Shown: positions 43,989 through 54,694, counted from the first letter of the stretch. The stretch is 64,000 nucleotides of DNA from Flavobacterium sp. N502540 (GCF_025947365.1 NZ_CP110012.1:1922001-1986000); one strand, 5' to 3'. Numbers and translations: made by a program. Notes: generated by a model not told the origin, from the sequence alone.

Positions 43989-44055
43989 ATTGATTTTCCA
44001 AATTCCTTTATACAAATAGATTGTTGTTGTGTTGTCTGGTTTTGTTTAAGTTATA

Positions 44056-44089
44056 AGACCCGACAGATTAAAAAAAAACTGTCGGGTCT
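44056..44089. terminator. Palindrome of the AGACCCGACAG family
   Basis: AGACCCGACAG (44056-44066) pairs with CTGTCGGGTCT (44079-44089) around an A-rich loop. It lies in the spacer between leuD and leuA and is the third copy of the family at 9885 and 11721. Confidence 0.6.
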
Positions 44090-44110
44090 CATAGGACTGA
44101 AACTGATTTT

Positions 44111-44707
44111 TTAATAAGGAAGTTTGTCGGCAAAAGCCACAATGTCTTCTTTGATATTTTGTAAATAATCAATGTCATCAAAGCCATTAATCATGTTGTT
44201 TTTTTTGTATCCGTTAATAGCAAATGATTCTTGCTGGCCTGTTGCCAATAAAGTAATCGTTTGATTCGGTAAATTGATTTCCAATTCTGTTTTAGGGTCA
44301 GCTTCGATGGCTTTAAAAATGGTTTCGGCAAATTCAGGGCTTACCTGAACTGGAAGAACTCCGATGTTCAGACAATTTCCTTTGAAAATGTCAGCAAAGA
44401 AACTTGAAACTACAGCTCTGAAACCGTAATCGTAAACCGCCCAGGCAGCATGTTCTCTCGAAGATCCTGAGCCGAAGTTTTTTCCTCCAACGAGAATTTT
44501 TCCACTATAAGTTGAATCGTTTAAAACGAAATCAGTTTTTGGAGTGTCATCTCCGTTATATCTCCAGTCTCTAAACAGATTGTCTCCAAAACCTTCACGT
44601 TTAGTTGCTTTCAGAAAACGAGCCGGAATGATTTGATCGGTGTCTACGTTTTCAATTGGCAGCGGCACTGCACTGCTGGTAAGTATATTAAATTTATCGT
44701 ATGCCAT
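44111..44707 (-). CDS. leuD: 3-isopropylmalate dehydratase small subunit
   Basis: 198 residues. [18 protein letters not shown] and [20 protein letters not shown] are the defining LeuD motifs. It forms the swivel domain of isopropylmalate isomerase with LeuC. It is downstream of leuC across a 159-base repeat-like spacer. Confidence 0.95.
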   Translation of the reverse strand: MAYDKFNILTSSAVPLPIENVDTDQIIPARFLKATKREGFGDNLFRDWRYNGDDTPKTDFVLNDSTYSGKILVGGKNFGSGSSREHAAWAVYDYGFRAVVSSFFADIFKGNCLNIGVLPVQVSPEFAETIFKAIEADPKTELEINLPNQTITLLATGQQESFAINGYKKNNMINGFDDIDYLQNIKEDIVAFADKLPY

Positions 44708-44866
44708 TTTTGTTTTTGCTTTAGGCTGTTTTTCTGCTTTAGGCTATAAGTTGTATGCTTTAAGCTTTTTGCACAGCGTTTGTTTTTTTATTTGCTTCAG
44801 GCAGTAAGCCTTTTTTAATAATCTGATTATAGCTTAAAGTCTATTGCTTAAAGCTTACAGCAAGAA
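44708..44866. repeat. Short GCTTTAGGCT/GCTTAAAGC repeats in the leuC-leuD spacer
   Basis: Near-copies of GCTTTAGGCT, GCTTTAAGC and GCTTAAAGC, some inverted, fill the spacer. It could form hairpins, but no single strong terminator is seen. Confidence 0.4.
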
Positions 44867-46261
44867 TTAAAATAATTCTCTTGGGTCTGTTAGTTTTCCG
44901 GTAACAGCAGCTGCAGCAGCCATAATCGGACTTGCTAATAATGTTCTGGAACCGGGTCCTTGACGGCCTTCAAAATTTCTGTTGGAGGTACTTACCGCAT
45001 ATTTTCCGGCAGGAACTTTGTCGTCGTTCATCGCTAAGCAGGCAGAGCATCCCGGCTGACGTAATACGAAACCGGCATCCGTAAGAATATCTAAAATACC
45101 TTCTTCTTTAATTTGAGCTTCAACAACATGAGAGCCGGGAACTAGCCAAGCCGTTACATTGTCCGCTTTTTTTCTTCCTTTAACAATTTCGGCAAAAGCC
45201 CTGAAATCTTCAATACGTCCATTGGTACAGCTTCCTAAGAAAACATAGTCAATTGGCTTTCCAATCATTACATCGTCTTCTTTAAAGCCCATGTAGGCAA
45301 GAGATTTTTTATAAGTTTCCTCACCGCCTTCAACCTGGTTGGCGTTCGGGATATGTTTTGAGATACCAATTCCCATTCCCGGGTTAGTACCATAAGTAAT
45401 CATTGGTTCGATATCGGAAGCGTTGATGTTCAATTCGGCATCAAAAACAGCATCAGGATCCGTTTTTAGGGTTTTCCAATAGGCAACCGCTTTTTCCCAT
45501 GCTTCTCCTTTTGGCGTGAATAATCTTCCTTCAAGGAAATCAAAAGTAGTCTGATCCGGAGCGATCATCCCGCCTCGGGCACCCATTTCAATACTTAGGT
45601 TGCAAACCGTCATACGGCCCTCCATGGTCATATTTTCGAAAACATCTCCGGCATATTCAACAAAATAACCGGTTCCGCCCGAAGTAGTTAATTGAGCAAT
45701 GATGTAAAGTGCAACGTCTTTTGGGCCAACTCCTTTGCTTAACTGACCGTTTACGTTGATACGCATTTTCTTTGGTTTTGGCTGCATGATACATTGCGTA
45801 GAAAGAACCATCTCAACCTCGGAAGTTCCGATACCAAAAGCAATGGCTCCAAAAGCACCATGTGTAGACGTGTGTGAATCACCGCAAACAATAGTAGCAC
45901 CAGGCAAAGTAATTCCGTTTTCAGGACCTACTACGTGTACAATTCCATTTTTAATGTGCCCTAGTCCCCAGTGCGAAATTCCATATTCATTGGCATTGTC
46001 CTCAAGAGCTTTCAGCTGATTAGCAGATAAGGCATCTTGTACTGGCAGGTGTTGGTTAATAGTCGGAGTATTGTGGTCTGCAGTTGCAAAAGTACGCTCC
46101 GGATATAGAACGGAAACGCCTCTGGCTTTTAATCCTAGAAAAGCAACGGGACTTGTAACTTCGTGAATAAAATGGCGGTCAATAAAAAACACATCTGGTC
46201 CATCTTCAATTTTACGCACTACATGTGAATCCCATACTTTGTCAAATAATGTCTTACTCAT
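44867..46261 (-). CDS. leuC: 3-isopropylmalate dehydratase large subunit
   Basis: 464 residues. [39 protein letters not shown] and [11 protein letters not shown] carry the three [4Fe-4S] Cys ligands of the aconitase family. It isomerises 2- to 3-isopropylmalate with LeuD. It is the first gene of the leu operon, with a promoter at 46327-46356. The roughly 60-base leader shows no leucine-codon peptide. Confidence 0.95.
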   Translation of the reverse strand: MSKTLFDKVWDSHVVRKIEDGPDVFFIDRHFIHEVTSPVAFLGLKARGVSVLYPERTFATADHNTPTINQHLPVQDALSANQLKALEDNANEYGISHWGLGHIKNGIVHVVGPENGITLPGATIVCGDSHTSTHGAFGAIAFGIGTSEVEMVLSTQCIMQPKPKKMRINVNGQLSKGVGPKDVALYIIAQLTTSGGTGYFVEYAGDVFENMTMEGRMTVCNLSIEMGARGGMIAPDQTTFDFLEGRLFTPKGEAWEKAVAYWKTLKTDPDAVFDAELNINASDIEPMITYGTNPGMGIGISKHIPNANQVEGGEETYKKSLAYMGFKEDDVMIGKPIDYVFLGSCTNGRIEDFRAFAEIVKGRKKADNVTAWLVPGSHVVEAQIKEEGILDILTDAGFVLRQPGCSACLAMNDDKVPAGKYAVSTSNRNFEGRQGPGSRTLLASPIMAAAAAVTGKLTDPRELF

Positions 46262-46326
46262 TGTTTTGTTTTTTTAATTGTAATTTCTATAACCACAGCA
46301 ATTTCTGCTTATATATAATAGGAAAG

Positions 46327-46356
46327 CAAAATTAAAAAAAGCTAAAAAGTGGTCAA
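46327..46356 (-). promoter_or_regulatory. Promoter of the leu operon
   Basis: The -7 box TAATTTTG (46327-46334, perfect TAnnTTTG) and TTG at 46354-46356 are 19 bases apart on the minus strand. Confidence 0.6.
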
Positions 46357-46865
46357 TTTCAATATTTCATTATATACGATACCCAAACTAAAAATACGAA
46401 TTGCGATTGGCTTTTGAAAAATCTGTTTTTGGCCGAAAAAAGAATAGCAGATAAGTATTGTTTTTCTTCTCAAAGTTAATTTCCAGAGAACAGCTTTGAA
46501 ATTTGTTGATTGATGGATTTGCTTTAAAATCGCTATAAAATACAGGTTTTAGGTTTGAAAAATGTAACAAAATCAGTAAAAAAGATATTTTTTGTTGATT
46601 TTGAATTTCTTTTTAGGTTTCTGGAATCTCAGATAAAAACACTTTTTAAGCGTACTTTGACACCTTGAGGAGGAATGTGTATTTGTGTTTTTTTAATGGA
46701 AATAATACGACATCCAAGAAGCGTATTTTTTTCTTTTTTAGAATGAAATTAAATGAAGAAGCAGAGGATTGCTTGTGGAAAAATTAACGGATAATGACGG
46801 GTATCCGACATTTGCTTTTAAAAGCTAGTGCTAATTTTGAACATTCTAATTTTAAAAATAATGTT
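46357..46865. other. Intergenic region without a supported gene
   Basis: About 500 A+T-rich bases between the divergent leuC and DUF417 genes. A 60-codon minus-strand frame is present but lacks composition or neighbours that support it. No hairpin terminator, repeat or RNA gene is evident. An in-frame ATG at 46794 could extend the DUF417 gene by 24 residues. Confidence 0.4.
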
Positions 46866-47285
46866 ATGAATTTAAATGAATTTGCTTACAAACTGGGAGT
46901 TTTGGGAACTGTAATTATTTTGCTTTGGGTAGGATTTTTTAAGTTTACAGCAGTGGAAGCCGGAGCTATAAAAGAATTGGTCGAAAATCATTTTGCCATG
47001 GGCTGGATGTACAAAGTAATGTCGGTTCAGCAGGTTTCAAATCTTATTGGAATTTTTGAAGTGTTAACAGGGATTGGTTTACTGGCTTCTTTGTTTTTAA
47101 GGAGAATTGGTTTTTATGCGGGCTTTGCATCAGCGGTTATATTTGTGACAACATTGAGTTTTCTGGTGACCACTCCGGGTGTTTTTAAAATGGTTGAAGG
47201 ATTTCCTGTAACCGATTTTTTTATTTTAAAAGACATTCCGTATTTAGCAATTTCGCTGATGGTTTTTGTGAATGGAAAAGAATAA
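46866..47285 (+). CDS. DUF417/YkgB-like membrane protein
   Basis: 139 residues from ATG 46866, or 163 from 46794. I prefer 46866 because the added part is not membrane-like and the family begins near NLNEFAYKLGVLG. Four hydrophobic helices are seen (VIILLWVGFFKFTAVEAGAI, VSNLIGIFEVLTGIGLLASL, and others). WVGFFKFT and the GVFKMVEGFP loop are typical of YkgB, an inner-membrane family related to DoxX, often linked to reactive-chlorine or oxidant stress. A terminator follows. Confidence 0.75.
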   Translation: MNLNEFAYKLGVLGTVIILLWVGFFKFTAVEAGAIKELVENHFAMGWMYKVMSVQQVSNLIGIFEVLTGIGLLASLFLRRIGFYAGFASAVIFVTTLSFLVTTPGVFKMVEGFPVTDFFILKDIPYLAISLMVFVNGKE

Positions 47286-47349
47286 AAATAGTAACGGGTG
47301 TGGATAAAACCTGCGTTATTTAGGATGCCTTTCTTATAAAGAAAAAAGA

Positions 47350-47383
47350 AAGAGGAAATCTCATTGTTTTGAGACTTCCTCTT
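47350..47383. terminator. Bidirectional terminator between convergent genes
   Basis: AAGAGGAAATCTCA pairs with TGAGACTTCCTCTT with one internal mismatch. A T-rich stretch follows on the plus strand. Confidence 0.8.
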
Positions 47384-47404
47384 TTATTTTTTAATTCATG
47401 AAGT

Positions 47405-48781
47405 TTATAGTTTGTGGTAAGTAAGGTTGGAATCTATGGCTCCAAGTCTCACTTTGTAAAGAGAGTAATTCTGATAAAGGTCCGGCCTCGCAATTGCAAA
47501 ATAAATTACATTTCCTTTTTTGACAAAATCAGAATGATTTGTTCCTTCGGATGAAATAGATTTTGTTACGTTTCCTAGGTTGTCATATTTTTCTATTTTT
47601 CGGGCACTGGAAACAATAAAACCATTATCAACTCCTATAAGTCCCTGTAAGTTTCCGCTGCCATTAAATCTAATTAATTTAAGCTCTTCCCCTTGAGGTG
47701 TTGTAACTCTTAGTTCATTGTGGCTGTATAGGGCTAAATTTCCATTTGTAAGGTTTATTACTTTAAAGAAGCCATTTAGGTTATTCCACTCTTTTAAGGA
47801 AGTATTTAAGCTGCCTGTCTCGTATGTTTTTTGATTGGTTATCTCGAGATTTTCATTAAGAAATAGTATTATGGGTTTGTAATTCATAAACGCATCTGTC
47901 GTTGATGGGTCATATTTACCTCCAAAAGCAACGTATGTATTTCCTGTTTTAATTAAATGCCCGATAAATGCATTTTTAAGTGTGTTTTCGTAAGTTTTTC
48001 GACTTATAACCTGACCGGTATTATTTCTAATTTCGATGGAAGGATTTTCGTTATAAGATCCATAAAAATAATATTGGTTATTATTTTGAATTGAACCATA
48101 AGTGATTTGGCCTGAGCTGCCGGATTGAACGAATTCCCAATTGGAGTTTAATTCTACTTCTCGGCCTCCTATATAATTAAGAGACTCAACCATTGTCACA
48201 ATTTTATTTCCGTTGTTTAGAAAAGTAGTGTATGAATGTCCTGAATTAGCAAACTTTTGAGCAACCATTTTCGTGGTAAAAGTTTTGGTTGTTTCATCAT
48301 ATGCTACATGTCGGTATAATTGGGGAGATGATGTTAATATGGTTCTGTAGCCTTCAGTATAGAATACTTTATTTTCGTAAACACCTATTTCTATAGGGAA
48401 TACATCAGAGTCGTTGTTAGTTGTAATTGGATTTTGAGTTGGAAAAGAATATAGATCATTCACTGTAACTCCAATTGTATTGGTGGTGCTAAGTCCATTC
48501 GCATCTTTAACAACTAATGAAACACTATATTTTCCGGGTTTAGAATAATAGAATGTAGGTTCTTTCTCGGTAGAGGTAATATCGTTTCCAAAATTAAAAG
48601 TATAGGATACAATTTCTGCACCTGCTGTGGCGGTATTGGTTACTTTAATTTCATCCCCAACATTAACTACTGTTGCTGATAGAGTAAAGGAAGCAATGGG
48701 TTTGACTGTATCGGAATTGTCGCTGCTGCAGGAATTAAGAAGATTTAAAAGGATAAATGAAATAAGTAAAATTTTTCTCAT
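47405..48781 (-). CDS. PKD-domain lipoprotein
   Basis: 458 residues. The lipoprotein signal is RKILLISFILLNLLNSC, followed by SSDNSD. A PKD domain covers about 28-110 (YTFNFGNDITSTEKEPTFYY, then GKYSVSLVV). The remaining ~340 residues contain repeated Asn/Gly-rich beta blades (NSGHSYTTFLNNGNKIVTMV, NYKPIILFLNENLEI) that suggest a propeller-like surface domain. No enzymatic motif is seen. Confidence 0.7.
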   Translation of the reverse strand: MRKILLISFILLNLLNSCSSDNSDTVKPIASFTLSATVVNVGDEIKVTNTATAGAEIVSYTFNFGNDITSTEKEPTFYYSKPGKYSVSLVVKDANGLSTTNTIGVTVNDLYSFPTQNPITTNNDSDVFPIEIGVYENKVFYTEGYRTILTSSPQLYRHVAYDETTKTFTTKMVAQKFANSGHSYTTFLNNGNKIVTMVESLNYIGGREVELNSNWEFVQSGSSGQITYGSIQNNNQYYFYGSYNENPSIEIRNNTGQVISRKTYENTLKNAFIGHLIKTGNTYVAFGGKYDPSTTDAFMNYKPIILFLNENLEITNQKTYETGSLNTSLKEWNNLNGFFKVINLTNGNLALYSHNELRVTTPQGEELKLIRFNGSGNLQGLIGVDNGFIVSSARKIEKYDNLGNVTKSISSEGTNHSDFVKKGNVIYFAIARPDLYQNYSLYKVRLGAIDSNLTYHKL

Positions 48782-48816
48782 AAAATTAAATGCGTTTTTG
48801 ATTAGATTTTAAAGCT

Positions 48817-48824
48817 CAAAGGTA
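48817..48824 (-). promoter_or_regulatory. -7 box (TACCTTTG) for PKD lipoprotein
   Basis: Perfect TAnnTTTG match on the minus strand, 36 bases before the ATG. Confidence 0.45.
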
Positions 48825-48997
48825 TCTTTTTTATAAGAAAATGAGTCGTTTTTTTCTAAGAATGATATTCATGATTCTTTATTTTTTCAAGCGGAAAAAA
48901 AGCGTAAATTTGAACTTCCACCATTTTTATTTTTTGAATTTTTATCGGTCACTAAATCAGTAATTTATGATCTGTTAATTTTCGAAATTTAGAATTT

Positions 48998-49005
48998 TAA
49001 ATTTG
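48998..49005 (+). promoter_or_regulatory. -7 box (TAAATTTG) for dnaE
   Basis: Perfect TAnnTTTG match 13 bases before the dnaE ATG, giving a very short leader. A second TAAATTTG at 48905-48912 could be an alternative, longer-leader promoter. Confidence 0.4.
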
Positions 49006-49018
49006 TCTTTTTATACCT

Positions 49019-52000
49019 ATGTACTTAATATTCGATACCGAAACCACCGGATTACCAAAACGATGGGATGCTCCGATAACCGATTCTGACAACTGGCCTC
49101 GCTGTATTCAGATCGCATGGCAGCTGCATGACGAAATGGGACAGCTCATAGAGCATCAGGATTATCTGGTTAAACCCGATGGATTTAATATTCCGTACGA
49201 CGCTGAACGTATTCACGGAATTTCGACAGAATTGGCCGATGCCGATGGAATCACTCTGGCCGAAGTTTTGGAGAAATTCAATATTGCTTTAAGTAAAACC
49301 AAGTTTATCGTTGGTCAGAATTTAGGTTTCGATGTTAATATTATGGGAGCAGAATTCCATAGAATGGGAGTAGACTCTCCTATGGGGTCGATGCCTGTTT
49401 TGGATACTTGTACTGAGGTGACTGCTTCATTATTACAGCTTCCGGGAGGACGTGGAGGTAAATTTAAATTGCCAACCTTAACGGAGTTACATAGTTACCT
49501 TTTCAACAAGCCTTTTGCAGAAGCGCACAACGCAACTGCCGACGTTGAGGCAACTACGCGTTGTTTTCTGGAGTTAATCAGAAGAGAGGTTTTTACGAAA
49601 GAAGAGCTGGATGTTCCAAAGGATTATTTTAAAGAATTCCAAAATAGAAATCCACAGGAATTTCCGTTAATCGGATTAAAACACATTAACTTAAAAGCTG
49701 CTTCCGACAAAATCAGAGAGCAGTTAAAGGCTTTAGAATCTAATGACGAACGAACTACAATTTCAGAGTCAGACAGAGAAGATTTTAAAGTAGCAAAATA
49801 TGCGCATTTGCACAATCATACACAGTTTTCGGTACTGCAATCTACTATAGGGGTTGGAAATATCGTTGCGGCTACCGCTAAAAACGGAATGCCGGCTGTT
49901 GCCATGACCGATACCGGGAATATGATGGGGGCTTTTCACTTTGTGAGCGCCGTTATGAACCACAATAAAGGGGCATCTGCCAAAAATAAAGCCCTGGTCG
50001 AAGCAGGGGAAGAACCTACAGAGACAGAGATAAAACCAATTGTAGGCTGCGAATTTAATGTTTGCGAGAATCACCTGGATAAAAGCAAAAAAGACAATGG
50101 AAACCAGATTGTATTATTAGCCAAAAATAAAAACGGTTATCACAACCTGGCCAAAATGTCGTCGATCGCTTTTACAAACGGATTTTATTATGTTCCGAGG
50201 ATTGACCGTGGTATTATTGAAAAATACAAAGAAGACATCATGGTCTTGTCCGGAAATTTATACGGAGAGATTCCAAGTAAAATTCTGAACATTGGTGAAA
50301 CTCAGGCCGAAGAAGCTCTAATTTGGTGGAAAGAACAATTTGGAGACGATTTTTATCTGGAAGTGATGCGTCACAATCAGGAAGATGAAAACCGTGTGAA
50401 TAAAACCCTGATTGAATTTTCTAAGAAACATGATGTTAAATTAATTGCGACCAATAATACCTACTATTTAAATAAAGAAGACGCCAACGCACACGACATT
50501 TTGCTGTGTGTAAAAGATGGTGAGAAACAAGCCACACCTATTGGTCGCGGCCGTGGATATCGTTACGGATTACCTAATCAGGAATATTACTATAAGTCAG
50601 GTGAGGAGATGAAAAAACTCTTCGCGGATTTGCCTGATGCCATTATTAACATTCAGGAAATTGTAGACAAAGTTGAAGGATATTCGCTTTATCGCGATGT
50701 ATTGCTTCCTAAATTTGATATTCCCGACGAGTTTGTCGTTGTCGAAGATGAGGCTGATGGCGGGGTTAGAGGAGAAAATAAATATTTGCGTCATCTTACC
50801 ATGGTGGGAGCAAAAAAACGATATGGCGAAATTACAGAGTCGATTCAGGAGCGTTTGGATTTTGAGCTGTTGACCATTTCGAATTCAGGATATCCGGGGT
50901 ACTTTTTGATCGTTCAGGATTTCATCGCCGAAGCCAGAAATATGGACGTTTCGGTAGGTCCCGGTCGTGGATCTGCAGCCGGTTCTGCGGTAGCGTATTG
51001 CTTAGGAATTACGAATATCGACCCGATTAAGTACGATTTACTTTTTGAGCGTTTTCTTAATCCTGACCGTGTATCGATGCCCGATATTGATATTGACTTT
51101 GATGATGAGGGGCGTGGACGTGTTATGGATTATGTAATTAATAAGTACGGTCAGAATCAGGTAGCGCAAATTATTACGTACGGTAAAATGGCAACCAAAT
51201 CTGCGATTCGTGATACGGCTCGTGTACTGGATTTACCGTTGTTTGAAGCCGATAGAATTGCAAAACTGATTCCGGCAATGATGCCATCCAAATGGAATTT
51301 AGCGCGTTTTATTTCAGAAAGTGAGGATGAGGTTAAAAAAGCACTTCGTTCTGATGAATATGATAATGTAAAAGAGCTGATTTCGATTGCCAATGAAGAT
51401 GATTTGGCAGGAGAAACCATTCAGCAGGCAAAGATTCTCGAAGGATCAATGCGAAATACCGGAATTCATGCCTGTGGTGTAATCATTACGCCATCGGATA
51501 TTACGAATTTCGTTCCCGTTACCACCGCAAAAGATTCTGATTTGTATGTGACCCAGTTTGATAACTCGGTAGCAGAAAGTGCAGGATTACTAAAGATGGA
51601 CTTTTTGGGTCTGAAGACCCTTACACTTATAAAAGATACCGTTAAACTGGTAAAATACAGAAACGGAATTGATCTGGATCCGGATACATTTCCGATTGAT
51701 GATGTCGAGACTTATGCACTTTTCCAAAGAGGTGAAACGGTTGGAATCTTCCAATATGAGTCACCCGGAATGCAGAAATACATGAAGGATCTGAAGCCTA
51801 CGGTTTTTGGAGATTTAATTGCAATGAACGCCCTGTACCGTCCGGGACCTTTGGAGTATATTCCATCTTTCGTTCGAAGAAAAAACGGAGAAGAGGAAAT
51901 CAAATACGACTTAGATGCCTGTGAAGAATATTTGGGAGAAACCTACGGAATTACAGTTTACCAGGAGCAGGTAATGCTTTTGTCGCAATTGCTGGCTGAC

Positions 52001-53548
52001 TTTACAAAAGGTGAAGCCGACGTTTTGCGTAAGGCGATGGGTAAGAAACAAAAGGACGTACTGGACAAAATGAAGCCTAAATTCGTGGAACAGGCCGCGA
52101 AAAAAGGGCATGATGCAAAAGTTCTGGAGAAAATCTGGAAAGACTGGGAAGCCTTTGCGAGTTACGCCTTCAACAAATCACACTCGACTTGTTATGCCTG
52201 GATTGCTTATCAAACAGCCTACCTAAAAGCACATTATCCGGCAGAATATATGGCGGCGGTTCTTTCAAACAACATGAACGATATCAAACAAGTATCGTTT
52301 TTTATGGAAGAATGTAAACGAATGGGCTTGCAGGTTTTAGGACCAGATGTGAACGAATCTTTTTATAAATTCACTGTAAACGATGAGTATGCAGTTCGTT
52401 TTGGAATGGGAGCGATTAAAGGAGTGGGTTCAGGAGCTGTTGCAACTATCGTAGAAAACAGAAAAGACGGAAGATATAAATCGATTTTTGATTTGGCAAA
52501 ACGTATTGATTTGCGTGCCGCTAATAAAAAAGCAATCGAAAACCTGGCGTTGGCGGGTGGTTTCGATTCCTTTGAAGGAACAACAAGAGCACAGTATTTT
52601 CATGATGATGGTGACGGAATTACGTTTTATGAAAAAGCGATGCGTTACGGATCTAAGTTTCAGGAAAACGAAAACTCCTCACAAGTAAGTTTGTTTGGAG
52701 AAGCGAGTGAAGTACAGATTGCTGAACCTGTCGTGCCTCCTTGTGAAGACTGGAGTACCATGGAAAAACTGGCGAAGGAAAAAGAAGTTGTCGGAATCTA
52801 TATTTCAGGACATCCATTGGACGATTTCAGATTTGAGATGAAATACTTCTGCAATAACAAATTGGAATCCTTGAAAAGTATGAACGAGTTTGTGGGTAAA
52901 AATCTGAATTTTGCCGGAATCATAAACAATGTTCAGCACCGTGTGGCTAAAAATGGAAAAGGCTGGGCAGTTTTTAACTTAGAGGGGTATGACGAAAGTT
53001 ATGAGTTCAAGATTTTTGGGGAAGAGTATTTAAAATTCCGCCATTTCTTAATTCAGAATAATTTTGCTTTCATCAAAATATTAATAAAAGACGGTTGGGT
53101 AAATCATGACACCGGTAAGAAATCAGATCCAAGAATGCAATTTGTTGAAATAAGACAATTGCAGGACATTTTGGAAGCTTTTGCCAAAAAGCTGATTTTA
53201 CTGTTAAACATAAAAGACCTGCAGACAGATTTTATCCACAGGTTAAGTCATTTGTTTAGCGAGAATAAAGGCGACAATTCAGTGACTTTTGAGATCATGG
53301 AATTGGAAAAAGTAAAGAGATTGGTTGAGGTCGAAACGCCAAAAGATTTTGAAGAAACTACTTTTGAAGAAGAAAATGACAGGGAAGATGATGGAATGGA
53401 AGAAACAAAGATTCAGGAAGTGAATGAAGTTGAGGAGATTAAGGTTGTAAACAAATTAACGATGCCAAGCCGCAGGTTAAAAGTAAAAATCTCAACAGAG
53501 CTATTGATAGAATTGGAAAAAATGCAGGTGAATTTTAAGTTAAATTAG
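49019..53548 (+). CDS. dnaE: DNA polymerase III alpha subunit with fused N-terminal exonuclease
   Basis: 1509 residues, longer than E. coli DnaE (about 1160). Residues 1-200 are a DnaQ-like 3'-5' exonuclease: FDTETTG (Asp6, Glu8), then NLGFDVN and HNATADVEATT. A PHP domain follows from about 262 (YAHLHNHTQFSVLQSTIG). The polymerase core holds the metal motif MPDIDIDFDD near 687 and a third Asp in LLKMDFLGLK. An HhH region, then an OB-fold (NLNFAGIINNVQHR), follow. The C-terminus is acidic (Glu-rich, about 1440-1490). The fusion supplies proofreading in cis, a known feature of Bacteroidota replicases. Confidence 0.95.
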   Translation: MYLIFDTETTGLPKRWDAPITDSDNWPRCIQIAWQLHDEMGQLIEHQDYLVKPDGFNIPYDAERIHGISTELADADGITLAEVLEKFNIALSKTKFIVGQNLGFDVNIMGAEFHRMGVDSPMGSMPVLDTCTEVTASLLQLPGGRGGKFKLPTLTELHSYLFNKPFAEAHNATADVEATTRCFLELIRREVFTKEELDVPKDYFKEFQNRNPQEFPLIGLKHINLKAASDKIREQLKALESNDERTTISESDREDFKVAKYAHLHNHTQFSVLQSTIGVGNIVAATAKNGMPAVAMTDTGNMMGAFHFVSAVMNHNKGASAKNKALVEAGEEPTETEIKPIVGCEFNVCENHLDKSKKDNGNQIVLLAKNKNGYHNLAKMSSIAFTNGFYYVPRIDRGIIEKYKEDIMVLSGNLYGEIPSKILNIGETQAEEALIWWKEQFGDDFYLEVMRHNQEDENRVNKTLIEFSKKHDVKLIATNNTYYLNKEDANAHDILLCVKDGEKQATPIGRGRGYRYGLPNQEYYYKSGEEMKKLFADLPDAIINIQEIVDKVEGYSLYRDVLLPKFDIPDEFVVVEDEADGGVRGENKYLRHLTMVGAKKRYGEITESIQERLDFELLTISNSGYPGYFLIVQDFIAEARNMDVSVGPGRGSAAGSAVAYCLGITNIDPIKYDLLFERFLNPDRVSMPDIDIDFDDEGRGRVMDYVINKYGQNQVAQIITYGKMATKSAIRDTARVLDLPLFEADRIAKLIPAMMPSKWNLARFISESEDEVKKALRSDEYDNVKELISIANEDDLAGETIQQAKILEGSMRNTGIHACGVIITPSDITNFVPVTTAKDSDLYVTQFDNSVAESAGLLKMDFLGLKTLTLIKDTVKLVKYRNGIDLDPDTFPIDDVETYALFQRGETVGIFQYESPGMQKYMKDLKPTVFGDLIAMNALYRPGPLEYIPSFVRRKNGEEEIKYDLDACEEYLGETYGITVYQEQVMLLSQLLADFTKGEADVLRKAMGKKQKDVLDKMKPKFVEQAAKKGHDAKVLEKIWKDWEAFASYAFNKSHSTCYAWIAYQTAYLKAHYPAEYMAAVLSNNMNDIKQVSFFMEECKRMGLQVLGPDVNESFYKFTVNDEYAVRFGMGAIKGVGSGAVATIVENRKDGRYKSIFDLAKRIDLRAANKKAIENLALAGGFDSFEGTTRAQYFHDDGDGITFYEKAMRYGSKFQENENSSQVSLFGEASEVQIAEPVVPPCEDWSTMEKLAKEKEVVGIYISGHPLDDFRFEMKYFCNNKLESLKSMNEFVGKNLNFAGIINNVQHRVAKNGKGWAVFNLEGYDESYEFKIFGEEYLKFRHFLIQNNFAFIKILIKDGWVNHDTGKKSDPRMQFVEIRQLQDILEAFAKKLILLLNIKDLQTDFIHRLSHLFSENKGDNSVTFEIMELEKVKRLVEVETPKDFEETTFEEENDREDDGMEETKIQEVNEVEEIKVVNKLTMPSRRLKVKISTELLIELEKMQVNFKLN

Positions 53549-53725
53549 ATTTTAACAGTTAAAATTTAAAAGAATGCATTTTTTTTAAGTTAAAATTATG
53601 CATGCATAATAGTTTTTTAGTAATATTGCTCAAAATTACAACGATTTCGTTCCAAGTCTAACAACGCAAACCAGAAGATTATGTTAAAATAATCTATGTT
53701 TGTAAAAATTAATTAAATCAAAATT

Positions 53726-54694
53726 ATGAAAAAGAACCTATTTTTATTAGGGTTATTAGTTTGCTCTATGGCCACAATGGCGCAAACAGAAAAAGCAGAT
53801 AAACCGGAAAGCTGGTATTTTAAATTGGGTGCATCTTACTTCAATCAAACTGCTTCTACAGAATTTCCTGTCGTTGGAGGTCAATTGCCAAACAGAGATG
53901 TTTATGCAGGTACTTTAGCAAATAATAAATTGGCATCTAGAGAAAGTGTTACTGGGTCTTTTGGACAAGGTTTCAGAAGTGGAATTACTGCAGGTTATAG
54001 ATTCTCAGCACGTTTAGGAGTTGAGATGTCAGCTAACTACTATGTAAGTAATGAAAAAACCATGTCACAAACGACTAACAGACTTATTTCATATAATCCA
54101 GCTACTAGTCCGGCAGCTACTTATGTAAGTTTTACAGCGAATGGAGAAATTAAAGCTTTTGATTTAGCACCAGCAATCGTGATGTTTTTAGGAGAAGCTC
54201 ATGGTTTTGAGCCATATACCAAAGTAGGAGTTATTGTTCCTATTCATGGTACATTGGATATTAAAACGGATAGACAATATAATACTTTTGTAGGAGCAAA
54301 TCAAGTTGCCTCAACAAATGCTTTCTCAAAAGATGTAGTTAAGCCAAATCCAACAATCGGATTTATGGCATCTTTAGGTACCTCTTATAAATTAGGGAAA
54401 CATATTTCTGCTTTCGCAGAATTGGAATACCGTAACTTTACAGTACACGGAAAGACTAAAGAAACTACAATATATACTGAAAATGGTGTAGATAAATTAA
54501 ATGAAACAACTGCTTTCAGAACTGCTTCATATTCTGCAACTCATACTAAATATGTAGATCGTTTAGACGGAAACTCTAATAATAAGGAGTATAATCCGTC
54601 AGGATACGATTCTTCTAAACCAATGAACGAATTAAGTTCTTATGTTGGAATTTCAGGTTTAGGATTGACTTTAGGTCTTAAATACAGCTTATAA
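53726..54694 (+). CDS. Outer-membrane beta-barrel protein
   Basis: 322 residues. The signal peptide is LFLLGLLVCSMATMAQ. Amphipathic beta-strands alternate throughout (FRSGITAGYRFSARLGVEMS, ISAFAELEYRNFTVHGK), ending GLGLTLGLKYSL with an aromatic near the C-terminus. It is likely an OmpA/OmpW-like small barrel or porin of unknown cargo. It is monocistronic, with a terminator 24 bases after the stop. Confidence 0.7.
   Translation: MKKNLFLLGLLVCSMATMAQTEKADKPESWYFKLGASYFNQTASTEFPVVGGQLPNRDVYAGTLANNKLASRESVTGSFGQGFRSGITAGYRFSARLGVEMSANYYVSNEKTMSQTTNRLISYNPATSPAATYVSFTANGEIKAFDLAPAIVMFLGEAHGFEPYTKVGVIVPIHGTLDIKTDRQYNTFVGANQVASTNAFSKDVVKPNPTIGFMASLGTSYKLGKHISAFAELEYRNFTVHGKTKETTIYTENGVDKLNETTAFRTASYSATHTKYVDRLDGNSNNKEYNPSGYDSSKPMNELSSYVGISGLGLTLGLKYSL

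Noticed and set aside
46388..46570. Minus-strand frame of 60 codons in the leuC upstream region
   Set aside because: No promoter, partner or motif; its Asn/Phe/Lys-rich composition matches random A+T-rich sequence.
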